This document shows positions 35,563 through 44,696 of a stretch of DNA of 64,000 nucleotides, one piece after another (the stretch's first letter is position 1; each line of letters opens with the position of its first letter). The notes beneath the pieces were generated by a model. It saw only the letters and a program-made list of their open reading frames with translations, had not been told where the DNA came from and searched no databases. The translations under genes were made by a program, and so were the position numbers. The DNA comes from Spirosoma arboris (GTDB lineage Bacteria > Bacteroidota > Bacteroidia > Cytophagales > Spirosomataceae): NCBI RefSeq assembly GCF_009754945.1, contig NZ_WPIN01000008.1:248001-312000 (forward strand), in the 5' to 3' direction.

Positions 35563-35780
35563 ACGGTTGACGATAATGTATAGCCTATAAAGCAACAAGT
35601 AGGCGGAAATGATTTAATAATCTGACAAAAAAGGAGTGAGTTAATGGATTGGGTACTTTCGGTAACCAAGTAAAGGGCCAATTCGCTGTTAACAAATTAT
35701 CAATAACTACATAAAGAATACGTGGAAACGGGTACTTTTTGGACCTTTAGCCGTATCTTGATAAACAGTTACTGACTAGT

Positions 35781-38288
35781 ATGGATTCTAGACGGGATTT
35801 TCTCAAAAAAGCAGCTTTACTCTCAACAGGCTTATCGGGTATGTTGCCCGAGTCGATTCAGAAAGCATTTGCCATTGATCCACAACCGGGTACGACCTAT
35901 CTGGATGCCGAACACGTGGTGATTCTGATGCAGGAGAATCGCTCCTTCGATCATACATACGGAATGCTACAGGGCGTTCGGGGATTTAACGACCCCAGAG
36001 CTATTGACTTGCCCAACAAAAACAAAGTCTGGCTACAAACCAACGAGGCAAATGAAACGTATGCTCCGTTTCGACTGAACCTGAAAGACACGAAAGCTAC
36101 CTGGATGAGTTCGTTGCCGCATTCCTGGGAAAATCAAGTCGATGCCCGCAATGGGGGGAAGTTAGATAAATGGCTGGAGGCTAAGAAGTCAGGAAATAAG
36201 GAATACGCTAAAATGCCCTTAACGCTGGGTTATTACAACCGCGAAGATCTACCGTTTTATTATGCGTTGGCGGATGCGTTCACTGTCTGCGATCAGAACT
36301 TCTGTTCATCGTTAACGGGTACTACGCCCAACCGATTGTACTTCTGGACGGGTACGATTCGCGATCCGCGCGACCCGAAGGCGATGGCTAACGTGCGTAA
36401 CGAAAATGTGGATTATGATTCGGAAGTGAGCTGGACAACCTTCCCGGAACGGTTAGAGGATCTGGGTATTTCCTGGCGGATTTATCAGAACGAAATCAGT
36501 CTGCCGAGTGGGCTTCAGGGAAAGCAGGATGAATGGCTGAGTAACTTTACTGATAACCCTATTGAATGGTTTTCGCAGTATAAGGTTCGGTTTCATCCCG
36601 CTTATTATCCCTTTATTCAGAAAGAGGAAAAGGTTCTTCCCGAGCGCATTCAGGCACTAGAAGCCAAACTGAAAGCCCTCCCCGAAACGGATAAAGATTA
36701 CGCACATACGAAACGGGACTTAGCCAATCAGCAGGAATGGCTGAAAATTATTAAGGCAGATCTGGTGAACTATACCCCCGAAGCTTACAAGAAACTGTCG
36801 CAGCGAGAAAAGAATTTGCACAGGAACGCATTCACAACCAACGTCAATGATGCTGATTACCGCACACTGACCACAAAAACGTATCAGGATAGCGGCACCG
36901 AACGCAAGGTGGAAGTGCCCAAAGGCGATGTCTTGCATCAGTTCCGCGAGGATGTAAAAAACAAGAAGCTGCCTACCGTTTCCTGGTTGGTAGCCCCCGA
37001 AAATTTCTCTGATCACCCCGGTGCACCCTGGTACGGAGCCTGGTATATTTCGGAGGTGATGGATATTCTGACCCAGAATCCAGATATCTGGAAAAAGACG
37101 ATCTTTATTCTGGCTTACGATGAAAATGATGGCTACTTCGACCATGTTCCGCCATTTGCACCAGCCCATCCTGATCAACCCGCAACAGGATTAACTAGTA
37201 AAAGCATTGATACTCGCCTGGAATTTGTCACGCAGGAGCAAGAGGATAAACGCCCCAACAAAGGACGAAATGGTCCAATTGGGCTGGGTTTTCGGGTTCC
37301 GTTGGTGATTGCGTCGCCCTGGAGCCGGGGAGGTTTTGTTTGCTCGGAAGTGTTTGATCATACTTCTACGCTTCAGTTTCTGGAAAATTTCCTGAGCCAT
37401 AAAAAGGGGAAGAAAGTAGAAGAACCTAATATTAGTGCCTGGCGTCGAACCGTTTGTGGCGACCTGTCGTCAGCTTTCCGACCCTATCAGGGTGAGAAAA
37501 TAAAACTACCCGAGTTTGTCGCGAAAGAAGCGTTTATCGAGAGCATTCACAAGGCGCAGTTCAAGCCGGTTCCCAGCGGATACAAAGCGTTCAATGCCGA
37601 CGAAATTCGGGAAATCAACCAGGACCCGGTTGCATCCGATCATATACCTACGCAGGAAAAAGGTGTGCGTTTGGCCAACGCGCTTCCGTACGAGCTGTAT
37701 GTCGACGGTCGTACCGACGGTAAGCAATTTATGCTGACGTTAGCGGCTAAAAACGAAGTCTTTGGCAAACGGGCGCTGGGAGCACCCTTTCAGGTTTATG
37801 AGATTTTACCGACTGACTTAAAAATTCGCTCCTACACGGTTGTAGCTGGCGATCAGCTTAGCGACTCCTGGTCATTGAATGCCCCCTATCATTTGCGCGC
37901 TTATGGTCCTAATGGGTTCCTGCGCGAATTCAAAGGAGGGACAGCTAATCCAGCCATTGAGATTTCCTGCGAGTACGAACGGGATGCAAAAAAGCAGTTC
38001 ACGGGCAATGTGCTGGTGAAGCTCAAAAACATGGACCAACAGCGTTCCTATTCTGTTCAGCTTACCGACAACGCTTATCATACAAAAGGGGAGCAGAAAA
38101 CACTGGACAAATCGGGAACAAAAGGTGCCCAACAGGTCATCGCTATGAACCTGAAAAATAGCCATAACTGGTATGACTTCAGTGTGAAGATTGCCGGAGT
38201 TGATACCTTCGAGCAGCGATACGCTGGACGTGTAGAAACAGGTAAAATTGGCTATAGCGACCCGCTAATGGGCCAGACGATTGTTTGA
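35781..38288 (+). CDS. Tat-exported phosphocholine-type phospholipase C
   Basis: 835 residues. The twin-arginine signal is at the start (DSRRDFLKKAALLSTGLSGM). The phosphoesterase core shows EHVVILMQENRSFDHTYGML, TVCDQNFCSSLTGTTPNRLY, TVSWLVAPENFSDHPG and ILAYDENDGYFDHVPP, followed by GLGFRVPLVIASPWSRGGFV. Two beta-rich C-terminal domains (ANALPYELYVDGRTDGKQFM, FKGGTANPAIEISCEYERDA) match the tail of the bacterial PlcH/PlcN family. The enzyme splits phosphatidylcholine or sphingomyelin, and some members phosphatidylethanolamine, releasing the phospho-headgroup outside the inner membrane. The ethanolamine permease and lyase genes follow on the same strand, suggesting use of lipid headgroups. 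It is somewhat longer than the Pseudomonas enzymes. Confidence 0.92.
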   Translation: MDSRRDFLKKAALLSTGLSGMLPESIQKAFAIDPQPGTTYLDAEHVVILMQENRSFDHTYGMLQGVRGFNDPRAIDLPNKNKVWLQTNEANETYAPFRLNLKDTKATWMSSLPHSWENQVDARNGGKLDKWLEAKKSGNKEYAKMPLTLGYYNREDLPFYYALADAFTVCDQNFCSSLTGTTPNRLYFWTGTIRDPRDPKAMANVRNENVDYDSEVSWTTFPERLEDLGISWRIYQNEISLPSGLQGKQDEWLSNFTDNPIEWFSQYKVRFHPAYYPFIQKEEKVLPERIQALEAKLKALPETDKDYAHTKRDLANQQEWLKIIKADLVNYTPEAYKKLSQREKNLHRNAFTTNVNDADYRTLTTKTYQDSGTERKVEVPKGDVLHQFREDVKNKKLPTVSWLVAPENFSDHPGAPWYGAWYISEVMDILTQNPDIWKKTIFILAYDENDGYFDHVPPFAPAHPDQPATGLTSKSIDTRLEFVTQEQEDKRPNKGRNGPIGLGFRVPLVIASPWSRGGFVCSEVFDHTSTLQFLENFLSHKKGKKVEEPNISAWRRTVCGDLSSAFRPYQGEKIKLPEFVAKEAFIESIHKAQFKPVPSGYKAFNADEIREINQDPVASDHIPTQEKGVRLANALPYELYVDGRTDGKQFMLTLAAKNEVFGKRALGAPFQVYEILPTDLKIRSYTVVAGDQLSDSWSLNAPYHLRAYGPNGFLREFKGGTANPAIEISCEYERDAKKQFTGNVLVKLKNMDQQRSYSVQLTDNAYHTKGEQKTLDKSGTKGAQQVIAMNLKNSHNWYDFSVKIAGVDTFEQRYAGRVETGKIGYSDPLMGQTIV

Positions 38289-38376
38289 TTAAAGAGTGAA
38301 AGTGTGAATGAGTGAAAGAGCGCCAATGCCAATCACTCTTTTGCTCTTTCGCTCTCTCGCTCTCTCGCTCTTTAAG
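38289..38376. repeat. Word-repeat hairpin between phospholipase and permease genes
   Basis: Left arm 38289-38322 repeats the word GAGTGAAAG; right arm 38331-38375 repeats GCTCTCTCGCTCT. The arms pair as a long imperfect hairpin with an 8-base loop. It fills almost the entire gap between the stop at 38288 and the start at 38385, so it may terminate or attenuate transcription into the ethanolamine genes. Confidence 0.7.
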
Positions 38377-38384
38377 TTTAACAG

Positions 38385-39716
38385 ATGACAGAAAATCCTC
38401 CAGCATTAAAAAAGGCATTGAAACCCATTCACCTGTGGGCCATAGGGGTAGGGCTGGTTATATCCGGTGAATATTTTGGCTGGAATTATGGCTGGGGTGT
38501 AGCCGGAACGGTTGGTCTGTTGATTGCGACGCTCATTATTACGGTACTCTATTTTACATTCATTTTCAGCTTTACTGAACTTACTACGGCTATTCCGAAT
38601 GCGGGCGGTCCATTTGCCTATGCCTTGCAGGCGTTTGGACCCTTAGGCGCTTTGGTAGCAGGTTACGCAACTTTGATTGAGTTTCTGTTCGCCACACCCG
38701 CTATTGGGCTGGCTTTGGGCAGTTATGTCCACTTTCTGTATCCTGCCGTGCCGGTGGTTTGGTGCTCAGTTGCTTCGTTTATAGTTTTCACGATAATCAA
38801 CTTATTGGGTATAAAAGAAGCAGCCTGGTTTTCGCTGATTATGACCCTCATCGCCATTGGCGAACTACTGCTTTTCATCGGCATCGTATACCCGCACACC
38901 AGCTTAGACACGTTCATGCACAATCCTATGCCGTTTGGCTGGCCGGGTGTGTTTGCCGCTTTGCCTTTTGCCATTTGGCTTTTCGTCTGTCTGGAAGGCA
39001 TTGCCATGGTTGCCGAAGAGGTGAAAGAGGGGAGCAATGCCATTGCTAAGGGATATATTTCGGCTGTATTAACGCTGGCCTTTCTGGCCTTGACCGTCAT
39101 GATTAGTGTGGGCGGCATTACGGAGTGGAAAAAACTGGATCACCTCGATTATCCGATGCCCGAAGCGATTGCCATTGTACTCGGGCGGCAGAATCCACTC
39201 ACTAAATTCTTTGCCAGTGTTGGGCTGTTTGGGCTTATTGCGTCGTTTCATGGCATCATTATCAGTTATTCCCGGCAGATTTTCGCGCTAGCACGTAGTG
39301 GCTACTTGCCTCATGCGCTTTCTGGAGTAAGCAAGACGAGACAGGTACCTTATTGGGCACTCCTCGTAGGGGCTATCTTCGGTATTGTCGCGCTTATTGC
39401 ACTGGATACGAGTAAATTGGTCGTTCTGTCAACAATCGGTGCTGTGGTCGTTTATATCATCAGTATGCTGTCGTTATTCAAACTACGACAAAGCCAGCCA
39501 ATGATGCCACGACCGTTTAAAGCGCCGTTTTACCCAATCGTTCCAGCTATTGCGCTCCTGCTGGCACTCGTGGCATTAGGCGCTATGATCTATTTTTATA
39601 GCTGGTTAAGCTTATTGTTTTTCGGAGGCTTGGTGATCATTATGGGTTTATTCTACGTATCGGGTCGGTATCAGAAAATAAAACAAGAGTGGGATTTACC
39701 CCACCCCCTCCCCTGA
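38385..39716 (+). CDS. eat: Ethanolamine permease (APC family)
   Basis: 443 residues with about 12 TM helices. The N-terminus ALKPIHLWAIGVGLVISGEY with FGWNYGW is characteristic of ethanolamine permeases of the APC family. ELTTAIPNAGGPFAYALQAF and FLFATPAIGLALGSYVHFLY follow. The gene is directly upstream of eutB and eutC, which fixes the substrate as ethanolamine with good confidence. Its last residues (DLPHPLP) and stop codon are read from the left end of the repeat element at 39693-39824, so the C-terminus was probably changed by repeat insertion. It lies at the inner membrane. Confidence 0.92.
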   Translation: MTENPPALKKALKPIHLWAIGVGLVISGEYFGWNYGWGVAGTVGLLIATLIITVLYFTFIFSFTELTTAIPNAGGPFAYALQAFGPLGALVAGYATLIEFLFATPAIGLALGSYVHFLYPAVPVVWCSVASFIVFTIINLLGIKEAAWFSLIMTLIAIGELLLFIGIVYPHTSLDTFMHNPMPFGWPGVFAALPFAIWLFVCLEGIAMVAEEVKEGSNAIAKGYISAVLTLAFLALTVMISVGGITEWKKLDHLDYPMPEAIAIVLGRQNPLTKFFASVGLFGLIASFHGIIISYSRQIFALARSGYLPHALSGVSKTRQVPYWALLVGAIFGIVALIALDTSKLVVLSTIGAVVVYIISMLSLFKLRQSQPMMPRPFKAPFYPIVPAIALLLALVALGAMIYFYSWLSLLFFGGLVIIMGLFYVSGRYQKIKQEWDLPHPLP

Positions 39717-39824
39717 AAACAGGAGAGGGGGGAAGCCTTTCCCGAGAATGCCGTTCTCGCTTGGCTTTTCGACCGATTTAGCCCCTCTCCTGAAAACAGG
39801 AGAGGGGTTGGGGTGAGGTAAATC
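39693..39824. mobile_element. MITE-like repeat element with terminal inverted repeats
   Basis: The 132-bp element starts GATTTACCCCACCCC and ends GGGGTGAGGTAAATC, which are inverted repeats of each other with one mismatch. Inside are two copies of CTCCTGAAAACAGGAGAGG-type palindromes (39711-39731 and 39784-39807). There is no ORF inside. Its left end overlaps the last codons of the permease gene. The style resembles small miniature inverted-repeat or REP-like elements, but the family and any partner transposase are unknown. Confidence 0.7.
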
Positions 39825-39840
39825 AATAGTAACATCGAAC

Positions 39841-41220
39841 ATGGCTTATCACTGCACCGTCGGCAATTTCACGTATCGGTTCAACGATCTGAAAGAACTG
39901 CTTGCTAAAGCAAGTCCGTTGCGGTCGGGTGATGTGTTGGCTGGATTGACGGCTGAGAGCTACGAAGAGCGTGTGGCGGCACAAATGGCGTTGGCCGATG
40001 TGCCACTGGTTACGTTTCTGAGCGAGGTTGTTATTCCATACGAAATCGATGATGTTACGCGCTTAATTATCGATACACATGATAAAGCTGCTTTTTCGCG
40101 GATCAGCCATTTTACTATAGGTGACTTGCGTGACTGGCTATTAAGCGACGAAGCCGATACAAGCACACTTCAACAAATTGCTCGTGGACTAACCCCGGAA
40201 ATGGTGGCCGCCGTATCGAAATTGATGCGGAATCAGGATTTGATTCTAGTGGCTAAAAAATGCGAAGTCGTAACCCGGTTTAGAAATACGATTGGTTTAC
40301 GTGGGCATCTATCCGTGCGCCTTCAACCCAATCATCCAACCGACGACGCCAAAGGGGTGGCAGCCAGTATTATTGATGGATTGCTCTATGGAAGCGGAGA
40401 TGCCACAATTGGTATCAATCCGGCAACAGACAGCCCGGCCGCAACATCTCGTTTGTTACACATGATCGATGGGGTCCGCGAACGATTTGCCATACCCACT
40501 CAGAGTTGTGTACTGAGTCATATTACCACAACGCTGGAATTAATTGAACAGAAAGTACCCGTAGATCTGGTTTTTCAGTCGATTGCCGGAACCGAAAAGG
40601 CAAATGCCAGTTTTGGGATAAGTCAATCACTTTTACAGGAAGCCTACGAAGCGGGCTTATCATTGAAACGAGGTACGGTTGGAACCAACATCATGTATTT
40701 TGAAACCGGACAGGGGAGCGCCTTATCGTCCGGAGCTCATCATAACGTCGACCAGCAAACCTGCGAAGTGCGAGCGTATGCCGTTGCTCGTCAGTATAAA
40801 CCGTTTTTAGTCAATTCGGTTGTTGGTTTCATTGGTCCAGAATATCTGTTCGATGGAAAGCAGATTATCCGGGCCGGACTTGAAGACCATTTTTGTGGGA
40901 AGCTGATGGGTTTACCGATGGGCATGGATATTTGCTATACCAACCACGCACAGGCCGATCAGGACGATATGGATACGTTGCTGACGCTCTTAGGCGTAGC
41001 GGGTATTAATTTCATTATGGGAATTCCCGGCGCCGACGATATTATGTTGAACTACCAGTCAACATCATTCCACGATGCCTTGTATCTTCGTCGGGTACTT
41101 GGTTTGCGGCCAGCACCTGAATTTGAAGAATGGCTGTTGCAACAAGGCATCATGGACGCGCTGGGAAATCGCCTGTCTACAGGATTACAAAAACAGCTTT
41201 ATACGACTTTAGTGGGCTAG
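39841..41220 (+). CDS. eutB: Ethanolamine ammonia-lyase heavy chain
   Basis: 459 residues, close to E. coli EutB (453). It contains LKELLAKASPLRSGDVLAGL, the substrate-barrel segments LSVRLQPNHPTDDAKGVAAS, YGSGDATIGINPATDSPAAT, AGTEKANASFGISQSLLQEA, MYFETGQGSALSSGAHHNVD and GLPMGMDICYTNHAQADQDD, which are near-invariant in the family. With EutC it deaminates ethanolamine to acetaldehyde and ammonia using adenosylcobalamin. No microcompartment or EutA reactivase gene is in the window. It starts 17 bases after the repeat element, and eutC follows 63 bases after its stop. Confidence 0.97.
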   Translation: MAYHCTVGNFTYRFNDLKELLAKASPLRSGDVLAGLTAESYEERVAAQMALADVPLVTFLSEVVIPYEIDDVTRLIIDTHDKAAFSRISHFTIGDLRDWLLSDEADTSTLQQIARGLTPEMVAAVSKLMRNQDLILVAKKCEVVTRFRNTIGLRGHLSVRLQPNHPTDDAKGVAASIIDGLLYGSGDATIGINPATDSPAATSRLLHMIDGVRERFAIPTQSCVLSHITTTLELIEQKVPVDLVFQSIAGTEKANASFGISQSLLQEAYEAGLSLKRGTVGTNIMYFETGQGSALSSGAHHNVDQQTCEVRAYAVARQYKPFLVNSVVGFIGPEYLFDGKQIIRAGLEDHFCGKLMGLPMGMDICYTNHAQADQDDMDTLLTLLGVAGINFIMGIPGADDIMLNYQSTSFHDALYLRRVLGLRPAPEFEEWLLQQGIMDALGNRLSTGLQKQLYTTLVG

Positions 41221-41283
41221 GAGCGTGGAGCAAGGTGCCCGGAGCAGGGGAGAATCCAGCGCTTAAGCCCCCTGCATTTCAGC

Positions 41284-42045
41284 ATGAATGAGGTAAAAAA
41301 AACGAGTGTAGAACCTGACGAATGGGAGCCGCTGAAAGCGTATACAAATGCTCGGATTGCACTTGGCAAAACCGGCATTTCCATTCCGCTAAAAGAGTCG
41401 CTTCAATTCAAAATGGCGCATGCCCATGCTAAAGACGCCGTTTACTCTCAGTTAGCTATAGCTAGTTTGCAGGCCGATCTGGCAGGCACCAGTCTACCCA
41501 TTCATCAGATTCACAGTCAAGCCGAGAGCCGAGATATCTATTTACAACGTCCTGATCTGGGGCGCTTGTTAGCGCCTGATTCGGTAGCGAAACTTCGACA
41601 ACTTGATAGTTCGCCAGCCGATATCAGTATTATTATTGCGGATGGCTTATCGGCAACAGCGATCAACACCTATGCCGGGCCTTTTGTCACTAGATTGGTG
41701 GACAAAGTCCGACAAACTGGTTATTCGCTGGCGCCACTGTTATTGGTTGAACAGGGGCGAGTCGCTATTACCGATTCTATTGGCGGAATACTTCGTCCTC
41801 AACTTGCTATTATTTTGATTGGTGAACGCCCAGGATTGAGCGCGTTCGATAGTATGGGTGCATACATCACCTATGCACCCCAGCCCGGCCTGACAGATGA
41901 GCGCCGGAATTGTATATCCAATATCCGCGAGCAGGGTTTGCCACCAATACTTGCTGTAGATAAGCTCATGTATCTGATCAATTCGGCTTTCCGTTTGCAG
42001 ATAACGGGCGTGACATTGAAAGATAACAACGGACTTCTAGAGTGA
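41284..42045 (+). CDS. eutC: Ethanolamine ammonia-lyase light chain
   Basis: 253 residues. Family features are TNARIALGKTGISIPLKESL, FKMAHAHAKDAVYSQLAIAS, RPDLGRLLAPDSVAKL, ISIIIADGLSATAINTYAGP, RVAITDSIGGILRPQLAIIL, GERPGLSAFDSMGAYITYAP and RNCISNIREQGLPP. The light chain completes the adenosylcobalamin site. It lacks the long N-terminal extension of the E. coli protein (about 295 residues), as in many non-microcompartment versions. It sits 63 bases after eutB in the same direction and is surely co-expressed. Confidence 0.96.
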   Translation: MNEVKKTSVEPDEWEPLKAYTNARIALGKTGISIPLKESLQFKMAHAHAKDAVYSQLAIASLQADLAGTSLPIHQIHSQAESRDIYLQRPDLGRLLAPDSVAKLRQLDSSPADISIIIADGLSATAINTYAGPFVTRLVDKVRQTGYSLAPLLLVEQGRVAITDSIGGILRPQLAIILIGERPGLSAFDSMGAYITYAPQPGLTDERRNCISNIREQGLPPILAVDKLMYLINSAFRLQITGVTLKDNNGLLE

Positions 42046-42129
42046 GTTAATTCGCCGTAGGTTACGAAGGATGATCTCTGTCTAGATGATTTAAAAATTG
42101 ATGGAAGGGATTTTTGACTATCTGCGTTA

Positions 42130-42137
42130 TACTTTTG
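42130..42137 (+). promoter_or_regulatory. -7 promoter element of the DUF2027-Smr gene
   Basis: TACTTTTG matches TAnnTTTG exactly; the ATG at 42212 is 74 bases downstream. TTG boxes upstream are at 14 or 29 bases, not the usual 19-20, so the assignment is tentative. Confidence 0.4.
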
Positions 42138-42211
42138 GCGTGCAATAATTATTAGTCGATAGTAAACGGATTCAGAAACTGACAATTATCGACTCTTGAC
42201 TGACTACTAGT

Positions 42212-43243
42212 ATGAATATTGGTGATAAAGTCCGGCTACTCCGGGCAAAAGAACAAGGTGTTGTGTCGCGGTTTTTGCCCGGCAATATGATTGAAATAGA
42301 AATTGAGGATGGGTTTCGCATTCCGGTTATGCGCTCCGAATTGGTGCTGGTTTCACCAATGGAAGCCGAGCGATTACTTAAGCCGAGTATCTACGAACCA
42401 CAAAAAACGGTAACGCCGGCAGCGCCAGCTATTCTATCGAATCAAGGTATTTATCTGGCATTTGTGCCAGTCAATGACCGTGAATACACGCTTCATCTTA
42501 TTAACAACACAGACTGGGAGTTTCCGTATGCGTTGGGCGAAGAATCAACTGGTGTTGGAGGAGGAGTTCAATTTAGAGGCCTACATAGTGGATTGCTTAA
42601 GCCCAAGTCGCAACAGAAAATGAATGACCTCTATGCCCACGCCAAATTCGAAGAATGGCCAACGTTTGTGGTACAGGGACTGTGGTTTAGAGCCGGTAAG
42701 TCGTCATTACGGCAACCGTTGATGAAACGATTTAAAGCACGGGCAACTACCCTTTTCAAGAGCAAAACAACAGTGCCAGTCCTGAATCAGCCCGGTTTTC
42801 TGACCCAGTTGGATGCAGAAACGACCGAACAATCGCAAACACCGACGAGTAGCCAACCGAAGCCAATAGTCATTCGACCTGAGGAGTTAAAAGCTGAAAT
42901 GCTTAAGTCCAAATCAGAACAGAGCGGTGTTTCAGTTGAACGGCCAACAGCAGTTGTAGACTTGCATATTGAGGAACTGTTACCCAAAGGCCGAAATGCC
43001 GGATCATCTTCGAATCGCTCGCCTGCCGATCTGTTAAAACTTCAGCTTGATACGTTCGAGAAAGCCCTTGAAAACGCGATTGCTAGCGGCATGAGCGATA
43101 TTACATTCATTCACGGGGTTGGCAGCGGTGCCTTACGAACAGAACTACACAAGCGATTGGGGAAACACCCCAATGTTAAATTCTTTGAAGACGCTCAGAA
43201 ACAGAAATTCGGCTATGGTGCCACGAAAGTTACGATTAAGTGA
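42212..43243 (+). CDS. DUF2027 and Smr domain protein
   Basis: 343 residues. The N-terminus MNIGDKVRLLRAKEQGVVSR and IEIEDGFRIPVMRSELVLV form a MutS2-like KOW/SH3 region; the middle (VPVNDREYTLHLINNTDWEF) is the DUF2027 domain. The C-terminal Smr domain shows VVDLHIEELLPKGRN, TFEKALENAIASGMSDITFI and HGVGSGALRTELHKRLGKHP. Smr domains are endonuclease-like folds found in MutS2 and in RNA- or ribosome-linked nucleases; the HGxGxGxL motif is present. This fusion is a standard Bacteroidota protein of unknown role, perhaps in RNA or ribosome quality control. It overlaps or abuts the next gene depending on that gene's start. Confidence 0.9.
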   Translation: MNIGDKVRLLRAKEQGVVSRFLPGNMIEIEIEDGFRIPVMRSELVLVSPMEAERLLKPSIYEPQKTVTPAAPAILSNQGIYLAFVPVNDREYTLHLINNTDWEFPYALGEESTGVGGGVQFRGLHSGLLKPKSQQKMNDLYAHAKFEEWPTFVVQGLWFRAGKSSLRQPLMKRFKARATTLFKSKTTVPVLNQPGFLTQLDAETTEQSQTPTSSQPKPIVIRPEELKAEMLKSKSEQSGVSVERPTAVVDLHIEELLPKGRNAGSSSNRSPADLLKLQLDTFEKALENAIASGMSDITFIHGVGSGALRTELHKRLGKHPNVKFFEDAQKQKFGYGATKVTIK

Positions 43244-43252
43244 GGGTCTTTT

Positions 43253-43314
43253 GCCACAGAGATATATCAGAATTTCTCTGTGGATCTCTGTGCGGCTTGG
43301 TGCATCTCTGTGGC
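43253..43314. repeat. Inverted word repeat (CCACAGAG / CTCTGTGG) at a gene start
   Basis: GCCACAGAGA (43253-43262) pairs with TCTCTGTGGC (43305-43314). Two more copies of TCTCTGTG lie between (43275-43283, 43285-43292). The repeat overlaps the start region of the DUF4403 lipoprotein gene and supplies codons of its signal peptide. Confidence 0.75.
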
Positions 43315-44693
43315 TTAGTTTTTTTGTTTTATCTTGTCAGCCATCCGGCAATCGCCTGAACCCTAAAGCGCCCAAAGAAGCCTACAACACCACCGAAATG
43401 GAAGTCCGTAATGAACGCTTTTTGTCGACCGTCCACGTTCCCGTATCCATTGCGCTAGGTGATGTTGAGCGGCAGATTAACGCCCAGGTCAATGGCCTGA
43501 TTTACGAGGATAACAGCCTGGAAGACAATAACCGCGACCAATTCATGACGAAGGTCTGGAAACGAGGCACCATTCTCGTTACGGCACAGGACAGTCTATT
43601 TCATTTCACGGTTCCGTTGCGCATCTGGGTGAAAGCAGGAATGTCGGTGCTGGGCTTTACGCAGTATAAAGAAACCGAATTTGAAATCGATCTTCGCTTC
43701 AAAACCAAATTTGATCTTGATCGGGATTGGTCTGTTCATACGCAAACGCAGGCGGATGGGTACGGCTGGGTGCGTCGGCCAACTATAAGTGTTGTGGGGG
43801 TTAATATTCCCATTACGAACTTTGTGGGGCGGATGATTGACAAAAACCTGGGTGATATTACCAAAACGATTGATCAGCAGGTGCGCCGGAATGTAGACCT
43901 TCGAACCCCGGTTCTAAAAGCCTGGAATACTCTTCGCGAACCCTATCTGCTATCTGAAAAATACCGGACTTATCTACAGGTTGTTCCTAAACGAGTGCTC
44001 ATTACGCCATTGCGCTTTGAGGGACGAGTCATTCGAGCTACCATAGGCATAGAAGGCTACACACTTACTACGACCGGCACCAAGCCTGATGTTCATCCGG
44101 CGGTTTCGCTGCCTGATCTGACAGTTGTTTCTCAGGTGAAGGATGATTTTCAGATTGGTTTGCTGAGTGAAGCGAGCTATCCGGAAGTGGCTAAAATTGC
44201 TGCCGAAGAGTTCGTTGGGAAGTCGTTTTCATTTAGCGATAACCGTTATACCGTTACCATTACCAGTATGGATTTATACGGCCAAAATGATAACCTGATT
44301 ATCAAAGCCGGCATTAAAGGAACGATCAATGGCGATGTTTATCTGCGTGGACGACCCTATTACGACGCTCACGATCAGACCATTTCACTGAAAGATCTTC
44401 AGTTCGATTTAGATACCAAAAATGTATTGGCACGATCGGCGAGCTGGTTGTTGAAAGGTACGTTCGCCCGAACGCTCGAAAAGCAACTTACCATTCCGGT
44501 TGGCTCACAGATTGCCGATATGCAGAAACGATTGCAGCAGCAACTCAAAAATAATCAGCTGGCCAAAGGCGTCGTTATCAATGGCCAGATTGACGAAATT
44601 AAGCCAGATCAGGTTTATCTGACCCCCACTGCTTTGCTGGCCGTTGTGAACGCTCATGGGCGGATTAATGTGAAAGTAGAAGGATTACAATAA
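43290..44693 (+). CDS. DUF4403 family lipoprotein
   Basis: About 467 residues from GTG 43290; the start is uncertain. GTG 43290 gives MRLGASLWLSFFVLSC, a compact lipoprotein signal with Cys16 lipidated. ATG 43215 would give a 41-residue leader that overlaps the Smr gene. The mature protein has VHVPVSIALGDVERQINAQV, FHFTVPLRIWVKAGMS, TPLRFEGRVIRATIGIEGYT and LYGQNDNLIIKAGIKGTING, consistent with the DUF4403 pattern of two TULIP-like lipid-binding repeats. Such folds often carry hydrophobic ligands across or along membranes, so an envelope lipid role is plausible but unproved. The signal peptide is encoded inside a short-word repeat. Confidence 0.8.
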   Translation: MRLGASLWLSFFVLSCQPSGNRLNPKAPKEAYNTTEMEVRNERFLSTVHVPVSIALGDVERQINAQVNGLIYEDNSLEDNNRDQFMTKVWKRGTILVTAQDSLFHFTVPLRIWVKAGMSVLGFTQYKETEFEIDLRFKTKFDLDRDWSVHTQTQADGYGWVRRPTISVVGVNIPITNFVGRMIDKNLGDITKTIDQQVRRNVDLRTPVLKAWNTLREPYLLSEKYRTYLQVVPKRVLITPLRFEGRVIRATIGIEGYTLTTTGTKPDVHPAVSLPDLTVVSQVKDDFQIGLLSEASYPEVAKIAAEEFVGKSFSFSDNRYTVTITSMDLYGQNDNLIIKAGIKGTINGDVYLRGRPYYDAHDQTISLKDLQFDLDTKNVLARSASWLLKGTFARTLEKQLTIPVGSQIADMQKRLQQQLKNNQLAKGVVINGQIDEIKPDQVYLTPTALLAVVNAHGRINVKVEGLQ

Positions 44694-44696
44694 CTA

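Noticed and set aside
39693..39824. Two near-identical palindromes separated by about 50 bases as a mini-CRISPR
   Set aside because: Only two units, each palindromic, enclosed by longer terminal inverted repeats; a MITE-like element fits better and no cas gene is present.
38289..41283. Cobalamin riboswitch upstream of eat or eutB
   Set aside because: The gaps hold only word-repeat hairpins or the MITE-like element; no B12-box-like sequence was recognised.
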